The notes beneath the pieces were generated by a model. That model made no database searches, was not told the origin of the DNA, and saw only the letters and a list, made by a program, of their open reading frames with translations. This document shows, piece by piece, positions 1 through 11,100 of a stretch of 64,000 nt of DNA (positions are counted from its first letter, which is position 1; every line of letters starts with the position of its first letter). The DNA comes from Symsagittifera roscoffensis. Lineage: Eukaryota; Xenacoelomorpha; Acoela; Convolutidae. A program made the translations under genes and the position numbers. The stretch is taken from assembly GCF_963678635.1 (NCBI RefSeq), contig NC_087062.1, positions 16,233,789 to 16,297,788 of the forward strand. Reading direction: 5' to 3'.

Positions 1-81
1 TGTAGGAGTTGGTGGATTTGAAAATGTTATTGTAGATGATAGTTGCTGCATTGTAAGGGTGTTGGGGTGTATTAATTGTTG

Positions 82-528
82 TTATAAAGTTATAAAATTG
101 TCGAGTTCTGCGGAAATTTGGATGTTATCTGGGGAGTTATTTTGTGATCTGTCGGAATGAAATGGAGAATAGGTTGGGGTTACTTGGGAAGCATAAAAAG
201 GAGTGGAAAAGGATGGGAGTGGATGAGTGGATTGGATGGGTTGAAAAGGGGGTTGCGAAAAAACTGAGGAGTTGGTCTGGGTATGGGTAGAGGGAGATGG
301 TTCGGATTCTGCAAATTCGTCGAGGGTTTCTACATTTGCGTTATTAAATTGTGAGATAGTATGAAAAACTGAAATATCTGAGTTAGTATCAGAATTCGTG
401 CTTGATGATATATTAATAATTGGAAAATTGGGTGGTGGGAAAGCAAAAAGTGGGATAGTTGGGATTTGAGTTTGTAGGTTGGCTGGGTGGGAATTTGAGC
501 GATGGAGGGATCCAAGTTGTCGGCTCAT
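82..528 (-). pseudogene. Pro/Ser/Asn-rich 3' ORF of the Gypsy element (env tail region)
   Basis: A 148-aa open frame with low-complexity composition rich in Pro, Ser, Thr and Asn and no recognisable domain. It lies downstream of the env-like segment in the direction of the element, and the reading between them (541-834) is also hydrophilic and Asn/Pro-rich. It may be the tail of the env-like protein or a separate small ORF. It begins at an ATG 12 codons after a region that closes with a TGA in another frame. Function unknown. Confidence 0.35.
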
Positions 529-834
529 CGTGGGCTAAAAAAATTATTATTTTGAGATTTAAAAGTGGTTGTTTCATTTTGTGAATGATTTGTCATTATG
601 TGCTGAATAGGGCTTTGCGCTGTTTTTGGTCCAAAAATTTGGGTTATTTGTGATTGCTAGGTTTTGAAAATTTTGGGACACTAATGATAATGGATGGTTT
701 TGTGGTAGGGTTGGTGCCTGTGGTGCTGTAGGTGTTGTATCTACATTATTATGTTCTTCGTTATATGTATTCGGTCTTGTGGATATTTTTGTATTATATT
801 CTTTTATTTGTGCATCTAGAAGTATTTTGTTAAT

Positions 835-1595
835 TTATGATAAAAAAGTTCCAAAAAATCCTGCAAGTAGTATACGTGCTACGCTTGCTTGTCGGTTTAC
901 TTGTGTGTGTATAGCGCATGTGTTATAGATTCCTTTTAACAGTGAGAAAAGAAATCCTCTAAAATTAAACATGGCGTATAAGATAGTTAATTTTTCTAAG
1001 ATGTAATAGGGCCATCCTAGAAAAGCTAGAATTTCGTTCTTTAGGGTGACAAAACTGAAAATATTTATGGGTGAAATATCTTGTGGCCGGTATTTTTCAC
1101 CGTTTAAATATATGTAATCTTTAATATCCTTAAAATATCCGCTGTAGTCTTGTGTATAAATGTCTGCAAATTCTGCGGTTTCGGCAAGTTTTCTTAAATT
1201 CTGGTCAATTGATTGGCGTTGTATTGTGTCCATTTGTGTTAATAATTCCTGAAAATGTTGTGTTCTAATGTGATGTTGTATATCAGATTTATAATATATA
1301 TTCCAAGTGATTGTAAATCAATATTTGGATTACGAGCGATAGCTCTGATGCTTTCGGGTGAAAACTTTTTGAGTGGTTGCAATAATGTAGGAAACGGTGT
1401 AAGTAGGTAGTATTTATCTTCGTCAGGGTTTAATTGTACGACATTGTGGCTATTTTCTGATCCACATGGGACTGCGGTATCCCAAAAATATGTTTGTCTT
1501 GAAAGTGTGTCGACAAAATGTACTTTGGTCAATGATTTGGGAAAGTTGGAAATATATTTCAAATAGGGAGTAGAAAATTTAAAAAAATATTGCAA
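835..1595 (-). pseudogene. Env-like 3' ORF remnant of the Gypsy element
   Basis: Two open stretches, 1239-1595 and 835-1233, lie in adjacent frames and join at a one-base frameshift near 1240. A TAA at 835-837 interrupts the second, and the frame then stays open to about 545 with a hydrophilic tail. The second stretch contains hydrophobic segments (around GFLFSLLKGIY and ILLAGFFGTFL) that could be membrane-spanning. Position 3' of pol and the hydrophobic segments suggest an env-like protein, as known in errantivirus-like Gypsy elements. I see no signal peptide or furin-type site, and family assignment is inference. The copy is broken and not functional as it stands. Confidence 0.45.
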
Positions 1596-2411
1596 AAAAT
1601 TATTAAAATGATTATTAAAGCTTCAAAAATATCAATAAAAAATATTAGCGAAAGTTTAAAAAAAAAGAAACAATTTTATGAGAAGATTTATGATTGTAGT
1701 TTTTAAGATATTGACTGTTTGAGAGAAAAGCATTTAAGAAATGATTCGTTCGTCGAATATTTTTTGTTGTTTGGGGCGAGATTCAAGTGTGGTCGGATTA
1801 TTTATTGGTTTTTTGACAAGTGGGTTGAGTTTTGTGAAAAAATTGTTGGGGGCTAATTTTATGGTGTTTGGGAGGTCTTCTTTGCTTTGTTTTGATTTGG
1901 TAGATAATCTGGGGTATTTTTGAAATATTTGTACTTTAGGCCAAATGATTATGCTCCTTTTTGACTTTAGGCTAATTCGCCTTTTTTGGTTGGAGGGTTT
2001 TTGAGGTCTGAGTTGGGAAAATATTCTTGATCTTTGCGTTATTAGATAGGGGAGAGTTGTAATATCATGGTGGTATTTATTTTAGTTGTCAAATTTTAGC
2101 GGGTTGCTTATTTTTGACCTGGAGGTTGTAAAGTTATAGTTATAGGTATGCCTGGAGTTTAATATCTATAGGCTAATAGGTTGGTGTTAGAGATATAGAA
2201 GCTGACGGATTTGAGTGAATCCTATTGGCTGAATTTGAAATAAAGTTTTTGCGTATGCTTGAGCATGTTATCTCGAAAATATGAAAATTCAAAATGATTT
2301 TGAAGTGTAAAAATTTTTAATTTTTAAAATCAAAGTTGTTTTTGAAATTCAACTTTCTTTAATATTTTAGATTGTGGGATGAATGTTTTGTAATTTTTAC
2401 GTGGTTGATTT
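1596..2411. other. Non-coding stretch between env-like remnant and pol tail
   Basis: AT-rich stretch with several homopolymer runs and no convincing ORF. A minus-strand frame of about 66 codons, clearer in unit B at 12648-12848, runs through 1734-1935 but shows no domain. The left edge of the tandem duplication (1724) lies here. Confidence 0.6.
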
Positions 2412-3110
2412 CTAAGTCGTGATAATTCTTTGCGTTCTGATTTTTCTACTTGTTCTTGTGGTAAAATTTTTTCTATCATTTTCTTTTTTTTCTTTCTTTT
2501 TGAGATGTTTTTCGTTCTGGCACCTTTTTATTGTTTTGAGTTGTGGTTTGTTTTTGATTTTGTTTTTCATGATGAACGTTGTCCTGTTCATTTGTTTCTT
2601 TTTCTGTATGATTTTGAACAAGTTATAAACCTGTAAAAGAATATAATTGAGTTAATTCGCGTAATGCGTATTCTTTTGGGTAGTAAGGTAATAAATTGTT
2701 ACGATGTTGAACAATTTCGTTTTTGGTTGAATCTGTGAGTTTATACGTTGCGTCAGTGGATTTGGCAATTATTTGGTATGGTCCTTTTCAAAGTGGTTGT
2801 AATTTTTTAGAGATTCCTTTTTGTGTATTAAAGTTAGGTATTAAAACAAATGTTCCTATTTTTAAATCTGTGGCTGGTGTAAAGCGTGAATTAATTTGGT
2901 TGTTAATGTTCTGCCTTTGTAACAATTTCTTTGTTACTTTTTGGTACATTTCAATGTGTTTTTTATCTCCATTTAATATCCATTCGGTATGTGTGCCGGA
3001 GGCTAATTTAAGAATTTGTGGATGATGAAAATGATCTTCATCATGTGTGTGTAAAGGTAGGTTATAACAAATTGAATCTTTATTTGGTTGGCAATAACCT
3101 TACGCATCGA
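2412..3110 (-). pseudogene. Gypsy pol C-terminus (integrase C-terminal region and Lys-rich tail), copy A
   Basis: From about 3105 down to 2623 one minus-strand frame encodes the region that follows the integrase core. It includes a GPY/F-like stretch (KGPYQII) and ends with an LYSFTGL-like tail. A TGA stands immediately before KGPYQII (near 2788), so the frame is broken. A Lys/Arg-rich segment follows at 2412-2621 in another frame. This segment does not join the integrase ORF at 3111 in frame: the sequence between the DDE core and this part is missing. Confidence 0.65.
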
Positions 3111-4001
3111 CTAAACCGTTTTCCAAGGTGCATGAGATGTACGTGGTTTATGTTTAATGTTGTATAAACGGCATTGTGTAATTATTTCATTATTAATAAA
3201 CTCTGTACCATTGTCTGTAACTAGGATTTCGGGCAATCCGAATTTTGCTATCCAATGTTCGTAAAGTGTTGTGTAAGCATAATAAGCAGTACAATGTGGT
3301 ACTGGGTTGAGTGCTACATAATGTGCGAATGCGTCAACAATGACCATAATGTAGGACTTTCCTTCTGAGGATGGTGAAATTGGTCCTTTTGTGTCGAATG
3401 AAATGCGATGGTTGAAATATAAACTTTGTCCTTTAAAATCTTGTTTTTGTGCTATTTGTTTTTGATTTGGATACGGCTTGTTCAATTGACATATTATACA
3501 ATCCTTGCATAATACTTTTATCCAAATTGGTGCATTTGGAAAATAAAAATTTTGTGTAAAACTCGAGTATGTTTTTTCTGATCCGGAGTGTCCTTCTGTA
3601 TTTTGTGTATGGGAGATGTTAAAAGCTATTAATATCAAGGTAGACAGTGAACTTTAGAATCATTTAATTGATATTCTAAAAGATCTGTATTTTCATTAAT
3701 TGTTGTGTTGTTAAATTTTCTGAAATATCGGAATTTTGTTTCCTAAAATTGTGGTATCAGCTTTTACGGGCTTAGTTTTGTATTTGTGCCATGATTTTAG
3801 TTGTCTAATTATTGGATCGCGATTTTGATATTGTTTTAAAAGTTCAAGTGTAATTTTATCTGTTGGGGGGAGAAAAATATTGTCAGTTTTGAGTTTTGAT
3901 AGGGGAATTGTGTCAAGTGGGTCATGGAGGTCAAAAACTTGATTTATTGTGTATTTTGAATCATTTGTTTGTGGTCCTGATAAGTTTATTTTATCGGTCA
4001 A
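3111..4001 (-). pseudogene. Gypsy integrase, truncated before its catalytic Glu, copy A
   Basis: The ORF 3111-3638 (175 aa) holds an HHCC zinc-binding module (H10, H17, C47, C50) and the first two catalytic acids, D82 (in FDTKGP) and D142 (in TDNGTEF). The third acid, a Glu expected about 36 residues after D142 in an NGxxE context, is absent: the frame ends at residue 175 right after SHAPW. The preceding ORF 3711-4001 is the segment between RNase H and integrase; a short broken stretch separates them. The same break is in unit B, so it predates the duplication. Such an integrase cannot catalyse strand transfer. Confidence 0.85.
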
Positions 4002-4231
4002 ATTTTCTTTTTCAATTAGTGGAAAAAGGTCTGTTTTATGCGAGTGTTGTTTTATTCTCTTTTGTTGAGTATTATTTTGTATCCATTTTGAGTATGGAAT
4101 TGGTTTAAAAGTTGATGTTCCTAGTAAATCAACTTTATAGTGATTATTTTGGCAATCTAAGTAGAGTGGAAAATGTTGTAGATTATTTATTTGTGATTGA
4201 TCAACTTCAATTTTTACTGCGTATTTGCATT

Positions 4232-5766
4232 CTAATCGGGTGATGTTTCATTTTTTGCTAGATAGAATTTGATATTTTGTGGTGTTTCAACTGTAATTTT
4301 TCGTGTAAGTAATTCAGGTGGCGTATTTCTACTTAATGTATCTGGTAATGCAAGGTTTTTTCCTGCTGTCCAAACTATATGTAAGTTTGGGAATTCCATT
4401 AGAATAAATTGAAATCTATAAACTCTATGATTAGGATTTGATTTTTGGGTAAAGAGAAATATAATTGATTTGTGATCTGTAAATAGAGCTGTTGGGTGTT
4501 TTGATCCAAGTATCAGAAATTCGTATTCTGTAAGTGTGTAAATTATAGCTGTACATTCTCTCATTAGAGTTGAGAGTCGTAGCTCTGCTTGTGTAAATAA
4601 TCGTAAATTTGCTGATATAAGATTCATTTTGTTTGTTCCACTATGTGACTGTAGCAATGCTGCGCCGTTGCCAAAATTTGAAGCATCGCACATTGCATAG
4701 AATGGTTGATTTGGATAGGGAATTGTCTTTGAAATTTGTTCTGTCAAAAGCTTTTTAATTTCTTCAAATCGTGCTTGATGTTCAGTGGTCCATTCAAAAT
4801 TATTTTGTTGTCTGAGGATGTTGTAGAAAGGTCTTAAGTATAATTGCAATTTGTAAACGTATTTACCTAAGAAATTTAACATTCCGAGGAAATCTTGGAT
4901 TTTCTTTTTATTTGTAGGTGGGTGAAGTTTTTGGATTGCATCAATGCGTGATTTTAATGGAGTGATAGTGTTACGTTCAATATTATGACCTAAACATTTA
5001 ACGCGTGTTAAAAAGAAGTGTGATTTATCGGGGGCTGCTTTCAGATTTTCGTTTTGAAGTTTTTTATGATATTTTTCTAAAACTGTAGACATTTCGTCTT
5101 TGGTTTGTGATTGCATAAAAACATCGTCTAAATAGGTGATTGCATGTTTCTTGAGTATTAATGGTCTAAAAATTTTACTCATGAAAGCTGAAAAAGCTGC
5201 TGGTCCTATAGATATTCCATAAAATGAGCGATTAAATTCATATTGATGATTTCCGATAAAAAATTGTGTTAAACGTCGTGATTGTTCATCTAGTGGCATT
5301 TGATTATATGCACTATTCATATCTGCGGTTGTGAAGTATTTACCATTTATCTTTGTTAAGATAACTTGTATTGGTTCAATAGGCCAATTGCATTTTGATT
5401 CGTCAATAAGTGAATTGAGGTATCTAGCGTCTAAAACTAGTTTTAGTGATTCAACTTTTGCTAGAATGATAACAGGGTTAATGAAGGTGTTTCGTTTGGT
5501 TGTTCTTCTTTATTTACCGGTGAGATAATTTCGTATTGTTCTAAATTATCAAGTAATCTATTTACCTTGTCGTGTAAGTGAATCAGTACTTTACTTGCTC
5601 TTTGTTTTTTGAAAACTTCGTCAGGTTTTAATGAGAGATGTAGTGATGAACTGATTTTTCCAACGTCAAATTTTGATGTTACGTAGACTGTTGAATATTT
5701 TAACAGTTGTTTTGCTAATTTGTCAAATTCATCTTGTGTAAATTGTGAGTGTTGAAAATCAAACAC
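4232..5766 (-). pseudogene. Gypsy reverse transcriptase and RNase H, copy A
   Basis: The 5461-5766 ORF carries the connector before RT. After a one-base frameshift near 5497 the frame continues through the RT fingers into the ORF at 4232-5320 (362 aa). That ORF holds the active-site motif YLDD (residues 63-66), the FLGMLNFL thumb region, and an RNase H domain starting at CDASNFGNGAALL (D212) with the conserved TDH motif further on. The end near 4232 is another frameshift. YLDD and RNase H sequence mark a Ty3/Gypsy lineage different from the giant element at 38-63 kb, which has YVDD. Confidence 0.88.
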
Positions 5767-6179
5767 TGTTAAAAATTTCTGTTGTTCTTTTGTGTAATTT
5801 GTTATATTAAATGTCGGTTTAAAATATGGTATTTTTGTGAAATAATATGTATTTCTTTTTTCATTACTTATTATATTATTTATGGATAGTTCGTATTTTT
5901 TGAGTATTTTATGGATGAGGTTGTAATTTTGAAAAACTTGTGAATAGGTTTAAATTCGAAGTCTGACATAAAAAGTTGTTGTTTGTTTTGACTTTTGTCA
6001 TACTGATGAACTTGTTTTATTGAAAAATTATGTATATTTCTTGATAGTAGTTTCAGGTGTTTCCGTTTTTGATTGTAAATGGGGTAAAATTTTGAGAAAA
6101 ATGGTGGTTGTTTGTTTAATCTTTGGAAGAATGTTAAGGCTGTGTTTTTTAATTTTGTCTTTGATATGGATTTTACTAT
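5767..6179 (-). pseudogene. Broken linker between protease and RT, copy A
   Basis: About 410 bases between the protease ORF and the RT start. Short minus-strand frames encode Lys/Asn-rich peptides, but stops and frame changes break them up. In an intact element this would be the protease-RT linker. The equivalent in unit B is 16694-17106. Confidence 0.5.
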
Positions 6180-7766
6180 TTAAGATATTTTTTGTTGGAT
6201 ATATTTAGTAATAAATGGTATGCCAAAGATATTGTGTTTAATATCAGTAATATGAAATGTTTGTTTAAACGGCTTGTTCAAAATCTTGTTCTGTTCCATT
6301 GTTCTTGTGGGAAGGAGGAATAATTGGATTTTTCCACAGTTTACTAATGTTGATCCTTGTGCTGTTGCCAATTTACTAGATGTTTCAAGAGGTGTTAAAT
6401 TTGGGTGTAGTGTTTTAATTTCATTCCATGTGGGAATATTAATTATATTTGATTCTGCTCCTGAGTCGATTAAAAAATTTATTTCAAGATCTGGTGGTTG
6501 AAATTCTTTACTTCTTGGACTCTCTAAGAGAAATGGGATTGTCCAAATTTTTTCTCTTGGTTGTTCTTTTTGTATAATTTGATAAATATATTTTGTGTTT
6601 GAGCTTTGTGTTTCATCTTTTTTATTAGGTTTAATTACCGTGTTAATTTCGTTTACTTCTTGTGTAGTTTGTGTATTATTATTAATAGGTCCAATGTAGT
6701 AATTATGAAGGAGTTCCAATTGATTTTCATATATATGTGAAGTAAAATGTTGTTCGTATATGATAAATTCATAGTCGTTTTCGACTGTTATCATATTTAC
6801 AGAGATGGTATTACCTGTATCACTCTCAGTGTCTGATGATTCACAATTAATGTGATTTAGTTGTAGTTCATTACTTCCTGTGTCATCAATACCTGGGGGG
6901 TCTGAAGTTGTTTCTTCATTTGTTTGTACTTGATTAATGTGTCTTTGATATTTTGGTGTGTTATTTCTATATCGATGTTTAGAACCGGGATAACGGTTAT
7001 TATTCCTATGTGGTGACTGGGAATAATTTCTGTATCGATTATTGTAACTTGAGTTTCGATTTTGTGAATTATTTTGTGATCTGTTTTGATAGTTATGATT
7101 TGATATGTGATAATTCGATCTATTATATGAGTTATTCCTTGATCTACTGTTTGAATAGTTCTGGTTTCGATTGTTTGAATAACTTCTATTTCTATTGTGT
7201 GAATAGTTTCTATTTCTGTTGTATGATGAGTTTCGTGATCTATCATTGAAATAGTGTCTACTCCTTGGGTTTGAATGGAAACTGGATGCAGAAACAAATT
7301 CTGTTGTGTTTGAATTCGATCGTGAATAGTTATTTTGGTTATTTTGGCTATTCGATCGGCTATGTCTATTTTGTGAGAAATTTCGTGAATTTCTTTGTTC
7401 GGGCGATCTACCTCCCTAACTTGAGTTATATGCTGATTGGTTTCTTGAGTAATTTGAGTTACTTGGAAGTGGTTTTCCTGAACTATTTTTACTATATATA
7501 TTTTTGTTTGGTAGATTTAGATCTTTTTTCATGTATTGATGGAATGATTTACATGGTTCTTTGTGCTTTTGAGGTTTATTCTGATTATCTTGTTGTTTTT
7601 GTCTACATTCGGCAATACTGTGTCCGTATTGTCGGCAATATTTACACCATTTTTTGAAAGATGGTTTGCCTTTAAAATTTGGGTTCTTTTCATAGATGTT
7701 TAGTATTTCAGTGATTTTTTCAATCAGGTCTATGTCTGATTCTTGTATATTATTTATATGTGTAGA
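6180..7766 (-). pseudogene. Gag zinc knuckle, Asn/Arg/Ser-rich region and protease, copy A
   Basis: One minus-strand frame runs from the stop at 7767-7769 to 6180. It carries a CCHC knuckle (CKYCRQYGHSIAEC, 7605-7646), then a long Asn/Arg/Ser-rich region, then an acidic stretch, then a retropepsin-like protease with the DSG triad (residues 110-112 counted from the ATG at 6794). A single in-frame TAG at 7416-7418 interrupts it and is shared with unit B. The frames at 6857-7297 (minus) and 7010-7657 (plus) are low-complexity shadows of the Asn/Arg/Ser-rich region. Confidence 0.8.
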
Positions 7767-8163
7767 TTATAAATACACAATTATATAGGTGTACTAGTTT
7801 GTGTTTATATTGCTTTTTTATTCTTCTTTTTCCTCTTTTTGATGAGTTTGAAGTTGTTTCTGAGTCGGAAAAATATAATTGATCATGGATGGGGCAATTT
7901 TTATTTTTTGATTCCTTTAATTTGTGTAGTTCGTCTAAACTGTTGGTTTCTGATTCGGAAAATGCGTTTCTGTTTTTTGAAAATCTTCTTCGTGTGATTT
8001 GTCTTTGTTTGCTTATAATTTTTCTTTTTATTGTTTGTCGTTCTGTTCCAATATATCCAATTGTTTGTGTATGTGGGGTTAATACAAGATCATATTTTTG
8101 GTTTTCTATTTCATAATTGTGTAAAACGATTGTTTGTTTATTTCCTAAGTTTTTGAATGACAT
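7750..8163 (-). CDS. N-terminal gag-like ORF of the Gypsy element, copy A
   Basis: A 137-aa minus-strand ORF at the 5' end of the coding region, starting with ATG at 8163 (MSFKNLGNK). Its C-terminal half is acidic then strongly basic (KRGKRRIKKQYKHK). It overlaps the start of the zinc-knuckle frame by a few codons in another frame. A capsid-sized segment, normally 150-250 aa, is not visible between this ORF and the knuckle, so gag is probably internally deleted or frameshifted. Assignment to gag is by position only. Confidence 0.45.
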   Translation of the reverse strand: MSFKNLGNKQTIVLHNYEIENQKYDLVLTPHTQTIGYIGTERQTIKRKIISKQRQITRRRFSKNRNAFSESETNSLDELHKLKESKNKNCPIHDQLYFSDSETTSNSSKRGKRRIKKQYKHKLVHLYNCVFIIYTYK

Positions 8164-11100
8164 AAGGTTTAGGATGAGGGATGCTAGAAGTTATTAGTGA
8201 TTTTTATTTTTCTAGACTGTTAGTCCTTACGATTTTTTGGTTAGCTTAACCTGGGTCTTTTTATTCAGGGTTGGAGAGAAAAGTATATCGATTCCGGAGA
8301 ATGATTTTTTACTTTCTCGTGGCCAATCTAAGTTAAGGTGTTAACTTACTTACTTAATCTTACTTAGGGGTAGTGATTGTGTTCAAGGGTTGGAGAATAG
8401 TAAATCGATCCACAAGGTTCAGGTAAAATTAGAACGCAAGTAGTTCGTTAGATACTATTTTAAACTTAATAAGTCTAAGATCTATCCTGGGTCTCGTAAG
8501 AGGAGGGTTCAAGTGAAGGATGAATAACCGAAGTTCTTCACTGTTTAGCCTAATTTGAATGTTTAGAGTTATTAAAAATTTCCATTAGTCCTGGGTCTTT
8601 TGAAAAGGTAGGGTAGTGAATCGACGTTTGAGGTCGTTAGACACTTAATAAGTGGGTGGGGGAGAACAAAAGTGTTCTTTTTGATCCGAGGATAAGCCTT
8701 GATGATCAGAATTAAAAATTAAGAAATAGAAAATTTATTAAGATCTAAGGATAAGCCTTGATGATCTGGTTTAAAATTAAGTAAATTTAAGTTTAAAATG
8801 GTTTAAATTTATTTGATATAAAGTTTTAGTTTTTTATGATGCTAGTTAGCTTATGATTGCTGTTATGTTTAGGTGATGAAGCTGGAACAACAGAATGATT
8901 TATATATACTAACAATTTATTGTCATGCTACTAATTTTTATTTTTCTTTTTTAATAAATTTTTTTCAAATAAATATGTTTTATATAATAGTGCAGAAGTT
9001 GAGAAAACGATCTGAGATCTTTTTATCAATCGTTATTGTACATTAGTAATTTTGTTTAGCGCCTGAAATAATCATGAAGATTTCCTTCAAAATTTTATGT
9101 TTGCAAATGAAAATCTAAATTCATTGCTAATAAGATTCTAAATATAAAAGTTTGTGTTGGCTTTTGCCGTACAACCATGAAACTAAATTTGTAAGTTTTT
9201 ATGTAGTCGTATGTCGTCTCTCTTCCGAGGTCTTCTTCCAATACCGGGTAGTTCTAGTATTGTGCGGAATATCGGCTCTGATCTATTGAGTCGTAGAGAC
9301 ATTTCAATTAAGTTATTATCGTGTAATATTTTGAAAATGTTTTGTCTAATTTCTAATCTATATTTGGTTAATTCTAAGCTATTAAGGTCTTATTTGAGAC
9401 TTATGGTCGCACCAGATGAGTTAGATCCTTTTGGTTAACTCATAGACTAATTTCGGATATGGTACACCGTCTGCTCGTCACGCTATCTTATTTTCGGCCG
9501 GATAGATTCGTGCAACTTCTTAGTCTAATACCGATCCTAATCTTACTCTTATATCTACTAGTCTCAGGGTGTTTAACTAGTCTCTGCTAGGCTCAATAGA
9601 TCTAGAGTATACTGGCTTATTGCGGCAGCTGAAGTTCTCTTGGAGAGGCAACTAATTTCTAAGTTAAATTCAAATCTCTCTGGAGCTGAAACTACAAGTA
9701 ATTTCAGCACTTACAAATAAGTGGGTTGTTAGTTGGATGGATTATGATTGGTTAATATTAAATATTTTACAGTGGTAAAATATCTAATTTATCCAATAAT
9801 AAATGGTAGTTTAGATCAGGTTCCATATGTGCCATTTGACCTGATTCGTTGGCTTTTGAAACTTAAGAAAGGTCCAAACTGACGCGTAAAACCGTATTAA
9901 CGATAAAATCAGGGAGCGTTTATAATTGCTAAAGTTTGATTTGGAATGACGACACATTTGGAATTGCATGACGATTCTTTCGAATTGCAACATTTTAGTT
10001 TTACACGATCTCAATATACGGAATAACACATTCTCTCGTGAAAACGAACAAAAACAACAACGCCGTAGATTTTCGGATGGCCAACTACAATAGTTTCTTG
10101 TTCATGTCAGCATTCATAACTTGTTCTCACAAGAGAAAAAGTTACTCTCAGGCGGAACTGAGTTTGAAGGAAGAGTCTTCTGTCAGACTCTGGCTTATAA
10201 CGTGAATAATGTCAATGATTAGTGTTGATGCTGTCAATGTAGAAAAACTAAAAACTATAAAAAGGTCAAGTCTAGACACAGACACAGAGATCGAAGCAGG
10301 CACAGCCACAACATAGAGTTTAAAGCTAGAAAACGGTCAAATTTTTCTATGACTTTTTCATAATTTAATCTTGATAATTACCTTCTCAAGAACAAAACAT
10401 GCCACTTTGTTATTGAAACTTCTCTTGATTCAAAAAACAAACAATCAAAAGTTCCTCAATCACCAGCTATTCAAGCCAATATATCAAAAACCCTGAAAAC
10501 AAATTTCAAGTTTCTGAATAAAACCGAAATTAGTATTGCAAAAAAAAACATACTATAAAACTTATAAAAGGGAATCGGACACAGGGTTTTCCGATTTTTA
10601 TTTCCGATTCCTTTTTAAATTGGTAAAACAATTCCCTCATTTTCATTTGTTTATTTATTTGCTTAAAATTGAACCAATTGTTTCTGATTATCCCTCAATT
10701 CAATCTCCTAAAAATTCAAAATTTTCAACACAAAAATAACTTTTTTTTTCATTTTAAGCGTGCTAGATATAGCCCCAAGTTTAAAAACTCCTTCGACTAA
10801 AATATCTATAAACATTTAAATCATGGTATCCACTCAAAGATATGTTCATTCATACACTACTTTGGAAAGATTTTAAAAACTGAAAGAAAAAGCTCTTCAC
10901 AAGTTTTATGCAGATCTGTACGACCAGAAGGAAGACAAAACAAATTTATCTACATCATAAAGCGAATTTGTCGCAGTCTTAATAGAAATGAAGGATCTTC
11001 TCAAGATCAAGTTGTCAAAATTCCCTCGCCAGAAACCAATACACGTGACACAAACAAATACACAAACAAATACGCGTGTGTTTAGAGCTTTCACAGATTG

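Larger units (their letters stand above)
1..8163 (-). mobile_element. Decayed Ty3/Gypsy-type LTR retrotransposon, copy A
   Basis: In minus-strand order I can read gag remnant, CCHC knuckle, aspartic protease, reverse transcriptase, RNase H, integrase and an env-like 3' region. That is the Ty3/Gypsy order with an extra 3' ORF, as in errantivirus-like elements. The protein-coding part is AT-rich and broken by frameshifts and stops. I could not find an LTR pair: the 3' LTR would lie left of the window, and any 5' LTR should be right of 8200, but no matching pair or convincing primer-binding site was visible. Because the integrase lacks its third catalytic residue, the copy cannot be autonomous. 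Confidence 0.85.

Noticed and set aside
6857-7297. 146-aa minus-strand ORF with His/Ile/Thr repeats
   Set aside because: Alternative frame of the Asn/Arg/Ser-rich gag region; its repeats follow from the codon repeats of the true frame.
7010-7657. Plus-strand ORFs rich in Tyr, Phe and Asn
   Set aside because: Complement of the Asn/Arg/Ser-rich gag region on the minus strand; the minus frame links zinc knuckle and protease and is the real one.
8870-9720. LTR of the AT-rich Gypsy element
   Set aside because: Position fits a 5' LTR, but I found no partner, no clear TG...CA borders and no primer-binding site.
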